A DNA stretch of 47,710 nucleotides from an uncultured Actinomycetes bacterium (GTDB taxonomy: Bacteria; Actinomycetota; Coriobacteriia; Coriobacteriales; Atopobiaceae), in the NCBI GenBank assembly GCA_900313905.1, contig OMTG01000153.1:1-47710 (forward strand). The letters run 5' to 3'. Positions within the stretch are counted from its first letter, which is position 1, and the number at the start of each line of letters is the position of its first letter. Made by a program: the position numbers and the translations under genes. Below the pieces are notes generated by a model, which saw only the letters and a program-made list of their open reading frames with translations, searched no databases and had not been told where the DNA came from. Shown here piece by piece: positions 7,987 to 16,454 of this stretch.

Positions 7987-9246
7987 TCACAGCGTGAAGC
8001 GGATCGTCAGCACCTTCCCGTCGGACGAGGCCTTCACGTCTCCCCCGTGGGTCCTGGCCGTCGCACGCACGACCGCAAGGCCTATCCCGTGGCCGCCCGA
8101 ATAGGTGCGGGCGGCGTCTGCCTTGTAGAAGCGCTCGAAGAACTCGGGATGTTCGCCCGGAGCGATTCCCTCGACTTCGTTCGCGACCGTGATGGCGGCA
8201 TGGTGGGGCGAGGTGCGCTCGACCTTGAAGGAGACCTTCGCCTTCTCGGGCGAATGCTTGAAGGCATTGTCGAGCAGGATCGAGATGACCTGGCCGATCA
8301 TGCCGGCATCCGCCTTGACCAGGACATCCTTCTGGATATCGGTCGTGAAGGGCTTCTCCTGCGCCTGCGAGACCGCCTCGAAGTCCTCCGCGATCTCCAT
8401 CGCAGCACGGGAGAGGTCCATGTCGGCGAGCTTGAGCGAGCTTGTGCCTTCATCTGCCTTCGCCAGGGCCACAAGCTTGTTCGTGAGGTCCTCCAGCCGC
8501 TTCGTCTGGTTGTGGATGGACTGGGTCCATTCGCTCTCCCCGTTCTCGATCTCGATCACATCGACCGCAGACTGGATGATCGAGAGCGGGGTCCTGAGCT
8601 CGTGGGAGGCATCGGTCACGAAGCGCCGCTGCTCCTGCTGCGCCTCCTCGACCGGACGGGTCGCGGTATGGCTGAAAGGGAACACGATCAGGATGAAGGC
8701 GACGAGCCCTATGAGCCCCATCATGATGCTCGCACCCATGAATGAGTGAAAATAGGCCAGGTCGTTGTAGGCATAGAGGAAGAAGACCGTCGTGCCGTCC
8801 ATCGTGTCCACGATGCGGTAGCGGTAGGTCCCCTCGAAGCCACGCCGGTTGCCCGAGGCGACGACTTTGCGGGCCATGTCTGCTGCATTGGCATCGGGCA
8901 TCGAGGCGATGCTGTCCATGTTGGAGCCGATCACATCCCCCTTGTCGTTGAGCGTGACCGAGAAATAGCGCGTATCGTAGGGCACCTCGAGGAGATACTC
9001 CGATCCAGGCGCATCGTATTCGCTCGTCAGGTTCGAGAGCTCGCCATCCGTCTCCTCGAGATAGTCGAGCAGGGTATCGAGCCTGTGGCAGGTCTCGTTC
9101 CAGCTGAGGAGGTTGATGCCGCAGATCACGGCCGCGAGGATCACCGTGCAGGCGATCAGCGCGGTCGCCGTGATCTTCCGGCGCATGCCGCGGACCGTGC
9201 TCTCCTCGCTCCCGAAGAGCAGGCGGCGCAGGCGCCGCGCGCTCAT
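7987..9246 (-). CDS. sensor histidine kinase
   Basis: A 419-residue membrane histidine kinase. TM1 (about 26-47) and TM2 (about 170-190) flank an extracytoplasmic sensor of about 120 residues. The dimerisation/phosphoacceptor box is DASHELRTPLS with His215. The catalytic domain shows the N box ILLDNAFKHSPE and the G box GGHGIGLAVV. ATG 9246 overlaps the stop of the response-regulator gene (ATGA), so the two are translationally coupled. The pair is divergent from the dlt operon. That arrangement suggests it senses envelope stress or cationic peptides and controls D-alanylation; this is an inference from context. Confidence 0.88.
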   Translation of the reverse strand: MSARRLRRLLFGSEESTVRGMRRKITATALIACTVILAAVICGINLLSWNETCHRLDTLLDYLEETDGELSNLTSEYDAPGSEYLLEVPYDTRYFSVTLNDKGDVIGSNMDSIASMPDANAADMARKVVASGNRRGFEGTYRYRIVDTMDGTTVFFLYAYNDLAYFHSFMGASIMMGLIGLVAFILIVFPFSHTATRPVEEAQQEQRRFVTDASHELRTPLSIIQSAVDVIEIENGESEWTQSIHNQTKRLEDLTNKLVALAKADEGTSSLKLADMDLSRAAMEIAEDFEAVSQAQEKPFTTDIQKDVLVKADAGMIGQVISILLDNAFKHSPEKAKVSFKVERTSPHHAAITVANEVEGIAPGEHPEFFERFYKADAARTYSGGHGIGLAVVRATARTHGGDVKASSDGKVLTIRFTL

Positions 9247-9923
9247 GAGGCGCTCTCGCACTCGAGGCGGTAGCCGAGCCCGCGCGATGCCTCGATATGC
9301 ACTTCGGCATCGATCTTGCGGAGCTTCTTCCTGAGGTTCGATATGTTGACCCAGATGACGGAAGGCTCGGTGTCGGAGAGCAGGCCCCAGACCTCGCGGC
9401 GTATCGATTCATTGCTCGTGAGGCCATCTCCGTGCTTCAGCAAGAGGCGCATGATCTTGAGCTCGTTCGCCGTGAGCGGCACGGACTTCCCATGCGCCTC
9501 GAGCTGCGAATTCTCCTCATCCAGGCTGATGTCGCCGAAGGAGAGGCTCCTCTTCACCGCACCGGGGCTCGTATGGGTGAGCGCCCTGATGCGGGCCAGG
9601 AGCTCCTTTGCGGCGAACGGCTTCACGAGATAGTCGTTCGCTCCGGCGTCGAGCCCGGCCACCCTGTCGTCGATATCGGCGCGGGCCGTGAGCAGCAGGA
9701 CCGGCACCTCGTCGCCCTGCTCGCGGAGCTTCCTGAGCACCGTGAGCCCATCCACCTTCGGCATCATGATATCGAGGATCACGAGGTCATATCCATTGCA
9801 GTCGAGCTGGTAGAGGGCATCCTCCCCATCGGGCGAGGCATCCACCTCGTAGCCGGCATGCCTGAGGATCGCGACAAGCGCCTGCCTCAGCTCTTTCTCG
9901 TCGTCAGCCAGAAGTATCTTCAC
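9243..9923 (-). CDS. OmpR-family response regulator
   Basis: A 226-residue regulator. The receiver domain has the acidic pair DDE (residues 7-9), phosphoacceptor Asp51 in VILDIMMP, Thr79 and Lys101 in LVKPF. It is followed by an OmpR/PhoB winged helix ending in NLRKKLRKIDAEVHIEASRGLGYRLE. It is the first gene of the operon, followed by the histidine kinase with a 4-bp overlap. Its upstream region holds two sets of phased repeats (9935-9965 and 10017-10045) that fit binding by a tandem dimer of this family, so it may regulate itself and the divergent dlt operon. Confidence 0.9.
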   Translation of the reverse strand: MKILLADDEKELRQALVAILRHAGYEVDASPDGEDALYQLDCNGYDLVILDIMMPKVDGLTVLRKLREQGDEVPVLLLTARADIDDRVAGLDAGANDYLVKPFAAKELLARIRALTHTSPGAVKRSLSFGDISLDEENSQLEAHGKSVPLTANELKIMRLLLKHGDGLTSNESIRREVWGLLSDTEPSVIWVNISNLRKKLRKIDAEVHIEASRGLGYRLECESAS

Positions 9924-9934
9924 GGCGCACTCCC

Positions 9935-9965
9935 ATCAATGAGATATCAATCATCCGACATCAAT
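9935..9965 (-). promoter_or_regulatory. ATTGAT repeats upstream of the response regulator
   Basis: Three copies of ATTGAT (minus-strand reading) occur at 9935-9940, 9946-9951 and 9960-9965, immediately upstream of the regulator start codon. The first two are 11 bp apart. They could be regulator sites or just an AT-rich leader. Confidence 0.35.
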
Positions 9966-10016
9966 CCTAGCGCTCCCTGGCTCTCCGTCCGGCTCCGTTC
10001 TGGTCCGCTAGCTTCG

Positions 10017-10045
10017 CTTTAGGAAGGCTAAAGGTCCTCTTTAGG
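10017..10045 (+). promoter_or_regulatory. candidate response-regulator box: CTWWAGG x3 with 11-bp period
   Basis: CTTTAGG, CTAAAGG and CTTTAGG begin at 10017, 10028 and 10039, exactly 11 bp apart, so all lie on one helix face. OmpR/PhoB-type regulators typically bind direct repeats with 10-11 bp phasing. The array is about 75 bp upstream of dltA and about 95 bp upstream of the divergent regulator gene. A weaker fourth copy may begin at 10006. Confidence 0.55.
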
Positions 10046-10120
10046 GTCCGTCCGTAGGATGCAGTCATACACCGAAGAGATGGGTGCGCCCCGATGCACC
10101 CCTTCATGGAGGAGGACACC

Positions 10121-11764
10121 ATGCAAACGCTGGCAGGGACCGAAGCAAAGACCGCAGCAGTTGCAGGCAAAGAGGATCTGACCAGAAACGACCTTCTGGC
10201 CCGCGTCTGGATAAGCGTCACCTATCATCCCGAGGCACCGGCCTTCCGCATGCTCGACGAGAAGCCGATGAGCTACGCCGAGCTCTGGCGCCGTTCCGGT
10301 GTCCTGGCCCAGCACCTCATGGACATTCGCCAGGATACGGTGCCTGTCATCGTGCTGGGCGGCAAGAGCCCTGAGATGCTCTGCTCGATTCTTGCCTGCC
10401 TGCGCTCTGGCCATGCCTACGTGCCGGTCAATATCTCGATGCCTTCCTCCCGCGTCCAGATGATGGTGGAGGAGCTCAAGGGCGCCTGTGGCAGCGCGCC
10501 GACGATCCTGGTCGCTGCAGGCCACGCCGAGGCAGCAGCTGCAGGCCACAGCGAGGAGGGCGCCCTCTGGGCATGCGACATCCTCGCCGCCTCCGACATC
10601 CCTGCAGAGCCTGCCCTGATCCCCGGCGAGACCGAGCGCTGGGTCTCCGGCGAGGCCACCCAGTACATCATCTTCACCTCTGGCTCCACCGGACGCCCCA
10701 AGGGCATCGAGGTCACCGAGAACGACGTCCGCCACTTCATGCAGTGGCTCGAGACCTTCCCGGCCATCCGCGAGCGCTGCCAGACCTTCATGGACCAGGC
10801 GCCCTATTCCTTCGACCTCTCCGAGTTCGAGCTGGTCGGCGCGCTTTCGACCGGAGGCTGCCTCTATGCCCTCTCGTCGGATGCCACGACCGATTTCCGC
10901 AAGCTCTTCCAGGAGTTCGCAGACTCCCATATGGACGTCTGGGTGTCGACCCCGCCCTTTGCAGACATGTGCCTGGCCGATCCAAGCTTCAAAGAGACGC
11001 TCCTTCCCGACCTCAAGCTCTTCCTGTTCTGCGGCGACACCCTGACGCCGAGGACGGCCAAGGCGCTGCGTCGCCGCTTCCCGCACGCAATCGTCGCGAA
11101 CACCTATGGCCCGACCGAGTCGACGGTCGCTGTCACCTACTGCGAGATCGACGATGAGATGCTCGCCTCCGGCGAGGCGCTGCCCGTCGGCTATGCACGT
11201 CCTGGCACCGAGCTCCAGATCCGCCGCATCACGGAGCCGGACGATCCGCTCGGCGAGAAGCTTCCTGCCGGCCAGTCCGGCGAGGTCGTTATCATCGGCG
11301 ACACCGTCGCGAAGGACTATCTCGGCCTGCCTGAGAAGACCGCAGCGGCTTTCTTCGATACCACCCTCTCGGATGGCAGGCCGGCTCGCGCCTTCCGCAC
11401 AGGCGACATCGGACATCTGGATGAGGACGGGATGCTCCACTACGAGGGGCGCATGGGCTCGCTCATCAAGCTCAATGGCTTCCGCATCGAGCTCGGCGAC
11501 GTCGAGAACCATCTGGCTGCCCTCAAGGGCGTGAAGATGGCAGCTGTCGTCCCCGTCAGCCGCCACGGCAGGATCTCCTCCCTCAAGGCCTTCGTGGTCC
11601 TCGACCACAAGGGGGCTCCCGAGGCCGAGACGCCGCACGCGATCCGCAACCGCCTGGCTGAGACGCTGCCTTCCTACATGATTCCGAAGAGCGTCAAGGT
11701 GCTGGACGAGATGCCGCTCACCACAAATGCTAAGATTGACCGCAGACAGCTCGCCCAAGCCTAG
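10121..11764 (+). CDS. dltA: D-alanine--D-alanyl carrier protein ligase DltA
   Basis: Adenylate-forming enzyme of 547 residues that activates D-alanine with ATP and loads it on the phosphopantetheine arm of DltC in the cytoplasm. The P-loop-like A3 motif TSGSTGRPKG is at 186-195, the A5 motif NTYGPTEST at about 326-334, the hinge region GRMGSLIKLNGFRIELGDVE near 440, and the C-terminal catalytic Lys in TTNAKIDRRQ (about 538). GGAGGAGG upstream decides ATG 10121. At 547 residues it is somewhat longer than common DltA proteins; the extra length is in the N-terminus and around residues 120-180. It is the first gene of dltABCDX. Confidence 0.93.
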   Translation: MQTLAGTEAKTAAVAGKEDLTRNDLLARVWISVTYHPEAPAFRMLDEKPMSYAELWRRSGVLAQHLMDIRQDTVPVIVLGGKSPEMLCSILACLRSGHAYVPVNISMPSSRVQMMVEELKGACGSAPTILVAAGHAEAAAAGHSEEGALWACDILAASDIPAEPALIPGETERWVSGEATQYIIFTSGSTGRPKGIEVTENDVRHFMQWLETFPAIRERCQTFMDQAPYSFDLSEFELVGALSTGGCLYALSSDATTDFRKLFQEFADSHMDVWVSTPPFADMCLADPSFKETLLPDLKLFLFCGDTLTPRTAKALRRRFPHAIVANTYGPTESTVAVTYCEIDDEMLASGEALPVGYARPGTELQIRRITEPDDPLGEKLPAGQSGEVVIIGDTVAKDYLGLPEKTAAAFFDTTLSDGRPARAFRTGDIGHLDEDGMLHYEGRMGSLIKLNGFRIELGDVENHLAALKGVKMAAVVPVSRHGRISSLKAFVVLDHKGAPEAETPHAIRNRLAETLPSYMIPKSVKVLDEMPLTTNAKIDRRQLAQA

Positions 11765-11779
11765 GAGTGCTCCCGCCGC

Positions 11780-12955
11780 ATGAATTTCTTCAGCGATTTC
11801 AGCTTCTTCTTCATCCTTGCCATCGTGATTCTCGGCGCCTCCTGGCTGGGGCTGCACGAACGGAGCCTCAAGCGCTATGGCCTCGTGGCCTCGCTTTTCC
11901 TTCTTGTCTGCCTCTTCGTGAAGACGCCTCTGCAGGGGCTCTATGCTGCCATCTTCGTTGCCATCTCCTATGCCTGCGCACGCTTCCTCTGGAAGGCGCC
12001 GGACGACAAGGGGCGCTACCATATCGCCCTTGGCCTCACCTTGGTGCCGCTTGTGCTCTGCAAGGTGTCCGGCGCCTTCGATGCGAACATACTCGGCTTC
12101 ACGGGCATCTCATATGTGACCTTCCGGGCAGTGCAGATCCTCATCGAAACGCACGACGGGCTGATCTCAGGCATGAAGGGCGAGGACTATCTCTACTTCC
12201 TCGTCTTCTTCCCGACCTTCACCTCAGGCCCGATCGACCGGTCCCGCCGGTTCCAGGAAGACCTCGACAACGTCCCCTCGAAGGATGAGTATGCCGACCT
12301 TCTTGCCAAGGGCATCCTCCTCATCCTTCTCGGCATGGTCTACAACATCGTGTTCGCGACCATCGTCCGGACCTATTGGGTGCCAGAGGCCTTCAACCAG
12401 TACGCCGAGGGAACGACGGTCGCGATCTGGCGCCAGGTGCGCAACTCCGTCGCCTACGGGCTCTATCTCTTCTTCGACTTCGCTGGCTACAGCTGGATGG
12501 CGATGGGGGCAAGCTACGCCCTGGGCATCCGCTGCCCCAGGAACTTCCGTGCGCCCTTCCTGGCGACGAGCATCACCGACTTCTGGAACCGCTGGCACAT
12601 CACCCTCTCCACATGGCTGCGCGACTTCGTCTTCATGCGCATCGCCCGATCGATGATGAAGAGGAAGGTGTTCAAGGGGAAGTCGGCACGCCTCCATACG
12701 GCACAGGTCGCCATGATCCTGAACATGCTGATCATGGGATTCTGGCATGGCCTCACGGCCGACTACATCATCTATGGCCTCTACCACGGCGTGCTGCTCG
12801 CCTTGGAGCAGGGCTGGGAGAAGACCCGCTTCTACAAGGCCCACCGCCATGCCACGTGGTATAGGATAATCTCTTGGGGAATAACCATGGTGCTGGTATT
12901 CATTGGATTCTCCATCTTCAATGGGCAGGCCGCCCTGCTCGTGAAAGGAGCCTGA
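11780..12955 (+). CDS. dltB: D-alanyl transfer membrane O-acyltransferase DltB
   Basis: MBOAT-family multi-spanning membrane protein, 391 residues. DltB moves the D-alanyl group from DltC across the membrane toward teichoic acid. Conserved features visible are the TFTSGPIDRSRRF loop, the ITDFWNRWHITLSTWLRDFVF block and the signature His323 in MGFWHGL. Eight or more hydrophobic segments are evident. It starts 15 bp after dltA and is followed 5 bp later by dltC. Confidence 0.92.
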   Translation: MNFFSDFSFFFILAIVILGASWLGLHERSLKRYGLVASLFLLVCLFVKTPLQGLYAAIFVAISYACARFLWKAPDDKGRYHIALGLTLVPLVLCKVSGAFDANILGFTGISYVTFRAVQILIETHDGLISGMKGEDYLYFLVFFPTFTSGPIDRSRRFQEDLDNVPSKDEYADLLAKGILLILLGMVYNIVFATIVRTYWVPEAFNQYAEGTTVAIWRQVRNSVAYGLYLFFDFAGYSWMAMGASYALGIRCPRNFRAPFLATSITDFWNRWHITLSTWLRDFVFMRIARSMMKRKVFKGKSARLHTAQVAMILNMLIMGFWHGLTADYIIYGLYHGVLLALEQGWEKTRFYKAHRHATWYRIISWGITMVLVFIGFSIFNGQAALLVKGA

Positions 12956-12960
12956 TATAT

Positions 12961-13224
12961 ATGGCAGATCAAAAGCTTTCTCACGATGAGGTGACGGACA
13001 AGGTCGTCTCGCTCCTCGAGGACATCTCGGGCGAGGATGATGTGGCAGACAATATGGACACCGACCTCTTCGAGGAGGGCTATCTCGACTCCATGGGAGC
13101 GATCGAGCTGCTCGTCTCCCTCGAGGACGATCTGGGCGTCTCGATTGCGCCGACCGAGGTCGACCGCTCCGAGATGAACACCCCGAACCTCATCATTGCC
13201 CAGGTCGAGAAGCGCCTGGCATAG
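12961..13224 (+). CDS. dltC: D-alanyl carrier protein DltC
   Basis: An acidic acyl-carrier-type protein of 87 residues. The phosphopantetheine attachment site is Ser44 in YLDSMGAIEL. The rest is the expected four-helix pattern, with helix 2 following the serine. It carries thioester-bound D-alanine between DltA and DltB. The gene sits between dltB and dltD, with AAAGGAG before the start. Confidence 0.93.
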   Translation: MADQKLSHDEVTDKVVSLLEDISGEDDVADNMDTDLFEEGYLDSMGAIELLVSLEDDLGVSIAPTEVDRSEMNTPNLIIAQVEKRLA

Positions 13225-13237
13225 GAGACAGCCCCAG

Positions 13238-14476
13238 ATGATCACCCGCAGGACCCTCCTCAAGACAACTGCAGGCAGCCTCGCCGCCCTCGGCGCAGGG
13301 CTTGTCGGCACCGACGAGCTGCTCTTCCCGAAGCTCGAGAACAAGGCTGATGGATCGCGCATCTATGACTATGTCTATGGGATGCCGAAATCCGAAGCCG
13401 TCGAGTTCGTCTTTGCCAACATGAGCGAGCAGGGCCGCTTCTGCTTCGGCACCTCCGAGTTCTACTTCAGCGAGGACCTCATTCCCGAGATCGCGCAGGC
13501 CGTCTTCGGCGAGAACAACTGCGGTCTCGATATGACGCTGATCGGCGAGCCCTTCGACCAGAGCCTCTGGCAGGCCATTGCGGCAGGCGCCTATTGCGGA
13601 CGTGCCCAGAACCATGAGTGCGTGCTCTTCGTGAGCCCCCAGTGGTTCTTCAAGGGATCGGGCTCCCGGAACATCTTCTCCGGCAAGTTCAACTACGAGC
13701 TCTACCGCTCGTTCTGCCAGAACACGATGCTCTCCGACGAGACAAAGGACAAGGTGCGCGAGCGCTGCCTGGCGCTCGGTGTCCCTTCCGAGACCCTTGC
13801 TGCAGCCAACCAGGACACCCCGACCGATGCCCTGAACGATCTCCAGCGCCACAAGCAGGAGACACTGCGCATCAGGAGCGAGCTCGAGAAGATGATCGAA
13901 GGCTCCCCCAAGAAGAGCCTGACCCGTGTCTCTGGCGTCGACACCGGCGAGCCCGACTGGGCTGCCTGGCTCGAGAAGGCGGATGAGGACGGCGCCCACC
14001 GCTGCACGAACAACGATCTGGGCATCTACGATGCATACTGGGAGAAGAACTCCAAATACCAGACCGAGCGTGGACAGAACTTCGACGAAGCCGAGGATGA
14101 GTGGTCCGATCTCGCCCTCTTCTTCGATGTGGTGCGCGAATGCGGGATGAGCACCCTCATGGTGATGCTTCCGATGCATGGCCCTTGGTACGACCATGTC
14201 GGGATAGATGAGGACCAGCGCGACGCCTGGTATGCACGCGCACGGCAGGTGGCAGACAATGCGGGCGCGACCTACGCCGACTTCTCCCCCTGCGAGTATG
14301 AGCGCTACTTCTTCTGCGACACCGTCCATCCTGGCTGGAGAGGCTGGGTGCACATCGAGCGTGCCGTCTACCACTTCGTGAATGGCCAGGACGACGAGTT
14401 CCTCGGCGGCTGGGGCTACGGCAGCGCCGACGGCGAAGGGACGGACGATATGAGGGGAATCGAGGTCGAGGCATGA
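13238..14476 (+). CDS. dltD: D-alanyl-teichoic acid transfer protein DltD
   Basis: A 412-residue SGNH-like protein that acts on the outer face of the membrane in the last steps of D-alanylation. The nucleophile motif is FGTSEF (Ser73), and the C-terminal block DTVHPGW provides Asp361 and His364. The N-terminus reads TRRTLLKTTAGSLAALGAG, a twin-arginine-like signal followed by a hydrophobic segment of about 15 residues, rather than the simple transmembrane anchor usual for DltD. A start with AGGAG upstream and a 4-bp overlap with the following dltX place it firmly in the operon. Confidence 0.9.
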   Translation: MITRRTLLKTTAGSLAALGAGLVGTDELLFPKLENKADGSRIYDYVYGMPKSEAVEFVFANMSEQGRFCFGTSEFYFSEDLIPEIAQAVFGENNCGLDMTLIGEPFDQSLWQAIAAGAYCGRAQNHECVLFVSPQWFFKGSGSRNIFSGKFNYELYRSFCQNTMLSDETKDKVRERCLALGVPSETLAAANQDTPTDALNDLQRHKQETLRIRSELEKMIEGSPKKSLTRVSGVDTGEPDWAAWLEKADEDGAHRCTNNDLGIYDAYWEKNSKYQTERGQNFDEAEDEWSDLALFFDVVRECGMSTLMVMLPMHGPWYDHVGIDEDQRDAWYARARQVADNAGATYADFSPCEYERYFFCDTVHPGWRGWVHIERAVYHFVNGQDDEFLGGWGYGSADGEGTDDMRGIEVEA

Positions 14477-14673
14477 GGAACAAGGATGCGAAGAAGGAGT
14501 TCACGCCGCTCGCGGATGCGAAGGGGCAGATCCTTGCCTTCGGGAAAGCGCACCCGCTCCTCACCGATATCGGGGCAGGCGTAGCCGTCATCTCGATGGG
14601 CATCCTGCTCTTCTGGTTCGTGAACTTCTCGGGCTACAACGCGCCGGCCACCTTCATCTACGCCGGCTTCTGA
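14473..14673 (+). CDS. dltX: DltX-like small membrane protein
   Basis: A 66-residue protein with one transmembrane segment (about 31-51). It ends in GYNAPATFIYAGF, which matches the conserved DltX C-terminus (FIY followed by two residues and a terminal Phe). In established work DltX carries the D-alanyl group through its C-terminal motif between DltB and DltD. Two things differ from the usual gene: it lies at the 3' end of the operon instead of before dltA, and it has a charged cytoplasmic N-terminus of about 30 residues where typical DltX is about 50 residues in all. It overlaps the dltD stop by 4 bp. Confidence 0.8.
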   Translation: MRNKDAKKEFTPLADAKGQILAFGKAHPLLTDIGAGVAVISMGILLFWFVNFSGYNAPATFIYAGF

Positions 14674-14688
14674 GCGTGAACCCAGCAA

Positions 14689-16341
14689 TCAAGCCTGCAC
14701 GTCCTGGCCTTCCTTGCCTCCATGCCACGCATGCGCAAGGAAGGCCGCTTTCATGAAGCCAGTCGCAAAGAGCACGAGAGCAGATCCTGCCAGCACGAGC
14801 GCCGTATCCGGCGTGAAGGTTGCTACATCGCGCCACTGGTAGCCCTCCGCAAAGGGGAATGCCAGGATGCAGAGCGGGAAGAGCAGATGGAGGATAACGA
14901 GCCGGGCAAGGACGGTTGCACGGTCGAGCCTATGCAGGCTCTTCCGCCACTTCCGGATGCGCACGAGGGGCAGGATCGCGCAGAGCGCCAGAAGGGCGAG
15001 GCGTACATCCTCCTGGACATAGCCCTCGATCCTCGCTTCGGCCCGGACCGGCTCTGCCTCGCCGCCCACGACCTTCGCCACGATCCCATCGGCGATCTCG
15101 TAGAACGAGCCATTCCCGCCATGGGAGTCGGCGGCATCGCCGAAGATCGCGATCGCGATGCCCCGTTCCGGGAATATGACCATGCGGGCGATGCCATTCT
15201 CCACATCTCCATCGTGCGAGAGGATGAGCTCGCCATTCTCCCAGTAATAGGAGGTCCATCCCATCCCGTAGAAGGTGTCGCTCGCAGGGTCTGACACCCG
15301 CGAGAGGAACATCTGGCGTATGCCGGAAGCAGAGAGGATCTGAGCTCCGCCAAGTGCCGTGGCGCTTCCCTGGTTCAGGTACATGATCAGGTACTTCGCG
15401 AAATCAGCAACGCTCGTCGCCATATACCCCGAGCTCGCGCTGCCCCAGGAGCTGTCTCCATCCTCGTGCACAAACCCATCGGCCACATTCCAGCCGAAGT
15501 AGTTCCGATAGGCATGGGCAGAGGCCCTGGCCTCCATGCTCGGCGAGGAATCCTCCATCCCCAGGGGTCCGAGGATATGCTCCTCGACGTAGTCTGCATA
15601 GCTTTCGCCCGAGACCGCCTCGACGATCTTCCCCAAGAGGTCGTAGTTCGCATTCGCATAGGAGAAGGTGCCCTTGAGGGGGCCAGAGGTGGCCTGGTCG
15701 AGCGAATCGTAGTAGCCGAAGCCGCTCGTCTGGTTGAGGAGCATCCTCACCGTCACGTCGTCGGGTGTCCCATAGGCATCCACATACTGGTTGGCGGGCG
15801 CATCGAGATCGAGTTCGCCTGCCTCTGAGAGCTGCATGATCGAGAGCGCAGTGAAGGATTTCGAGAGGGAGCCGATGAGCATCGTGTCATGATCCGAGGT
15901 GATGTCCCCCATCACCTTCTCGTAGTCGATGCCACCGGCATCGACTACAACCACGCCCATGCCCGGAAGCCCGGTCTCGGGGAAGTTCTCCTCCAGGTAG
16001 GCGTCAAGGCCTTGGAGCGACGAGTAGTTCGTGCCACCGCTCTCCATGGCGCCTTCGACGCTCTCGGTATTCGTCTCCGAAGGATTGTCCGAGAAATCGA
16101 CGTCGACCGGGCTCGATGGGAAGAGCTCCCCTTCCCTGGAGGGCGCATCGGTTCCCTCGGCAGGCCCTTCGATCCCCTCCTCGATCAGCTCCTCTTCAGC
16201 AGAGGTGGTCTGGGAGGTCTCCACATATGCCCCTCTCCAGCCACCGCCAGCATAGGTCGCCCAAGCGAGGAAGCCGGCACACAGCATGGCTGCACCAGCC
16301 TTGATCCAGGCATCCCGAAGATGCCCTCTTCTGTTCTGCAC
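14689..16341 (-). CDS. membrane-anchored serine hydrolase, beta-lactamase/FmtA-like
   Basis: A 550-residue exported protein: an N-terminal signal anchor (about 12-32), an acidic Ser/Glu-rich linker (40-105), a class C beta-lactamase-type domain, then three more hydrophobic segments (about 445-462, 477-497, 512-535). The catalytic motifs are SLSK (Ser158, Lys161), YAN (Tyr228) and HDG (376-378) in place of KTG. The substrate may be D-alanyl peptides or esters. S. aureus FmtA, with the same fold, removes D-alanine from teichoic acids, which makes the position next to dlt suggestive but not proof. AGGAGG supports the GTG start. It is convergent with dltX and lies 113 bp downstream of the nucleoside hydrolase gene. 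Confidence 0.8.
   Translation of the reverse strand: MQNRRGHLRDAWIKAGAAMLCAGFLAWATYAGGGWRGAYVETSQTTSAEEELIEEGIEGPAEGTDAPSREGELFPSSPVDVDFSDNPSETNTESVEGAMESGGTNYSSLQGLDAYLEENFPETGLPGMGVVVVDAGGIDYEKVMGDITSDHDTMLIGSLSKSFTALSIMQLSEAGELDLDAPANQYVDAYGTPDDVTVRMLLNQTSGFGYYDSLDQATSGPLKGTFSYANANYDLLGKIVEAVSGESYADYVEEHILGPLGMEDSSPSMEARASAHAYRNYFGWNVADGFVHEDGDSSWGSASSGYMATSVADFAKYLIMYLNQGSATALGGAQILSASGIRQMFLSRVSDPASDTFYGMGWTSYYWENGELILSHDGDVENGIARMVIFPERGIAIAIFGDAADSHGGNGSFYEIADGIVAKVVGGEAEPVRAEARIEGYVQEDVRLALLALCAILPLVRIRKWRKSLHRLDRATVLARLVILHLLFPLCILAFPFAEGYQWRDVATFTPDTALVLAGSALVLFATGFMKAAFLAHAWHGGKEGQDVQA
14706..14746 (+). terminator. probable dlt operon terminator inside the convergent gene
   Basis: A 12-bp perfect inverted repeat (14706-14717 with 14735-14746, 17-base loop) begins 32 bases after the dltX stop and is followed by GCTTTCAT. 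It lies within the last codons of the convergent serine hydrolase gene. No other hairpin is available in the 15-bp gap. Confidence 0.6.
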
Positions 16342-16454
16342 GTCTGACCCCTCCTGCCTTCCCTACTCTAGCAAAGCAGGAGCAGGAATCTCGCAGAAGG
16401 CATGGAGACCGGAAAGCCTCACAAACCATGAAGGAGGCAAAGAGAATGGCACGC

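Noticed and set aside
10028-12022. 664-codon open frame opposite dltA and dltB
   Set aside because: The plus strand carries unmistakable DltA and DltB; the antisense product has no recognisable features.
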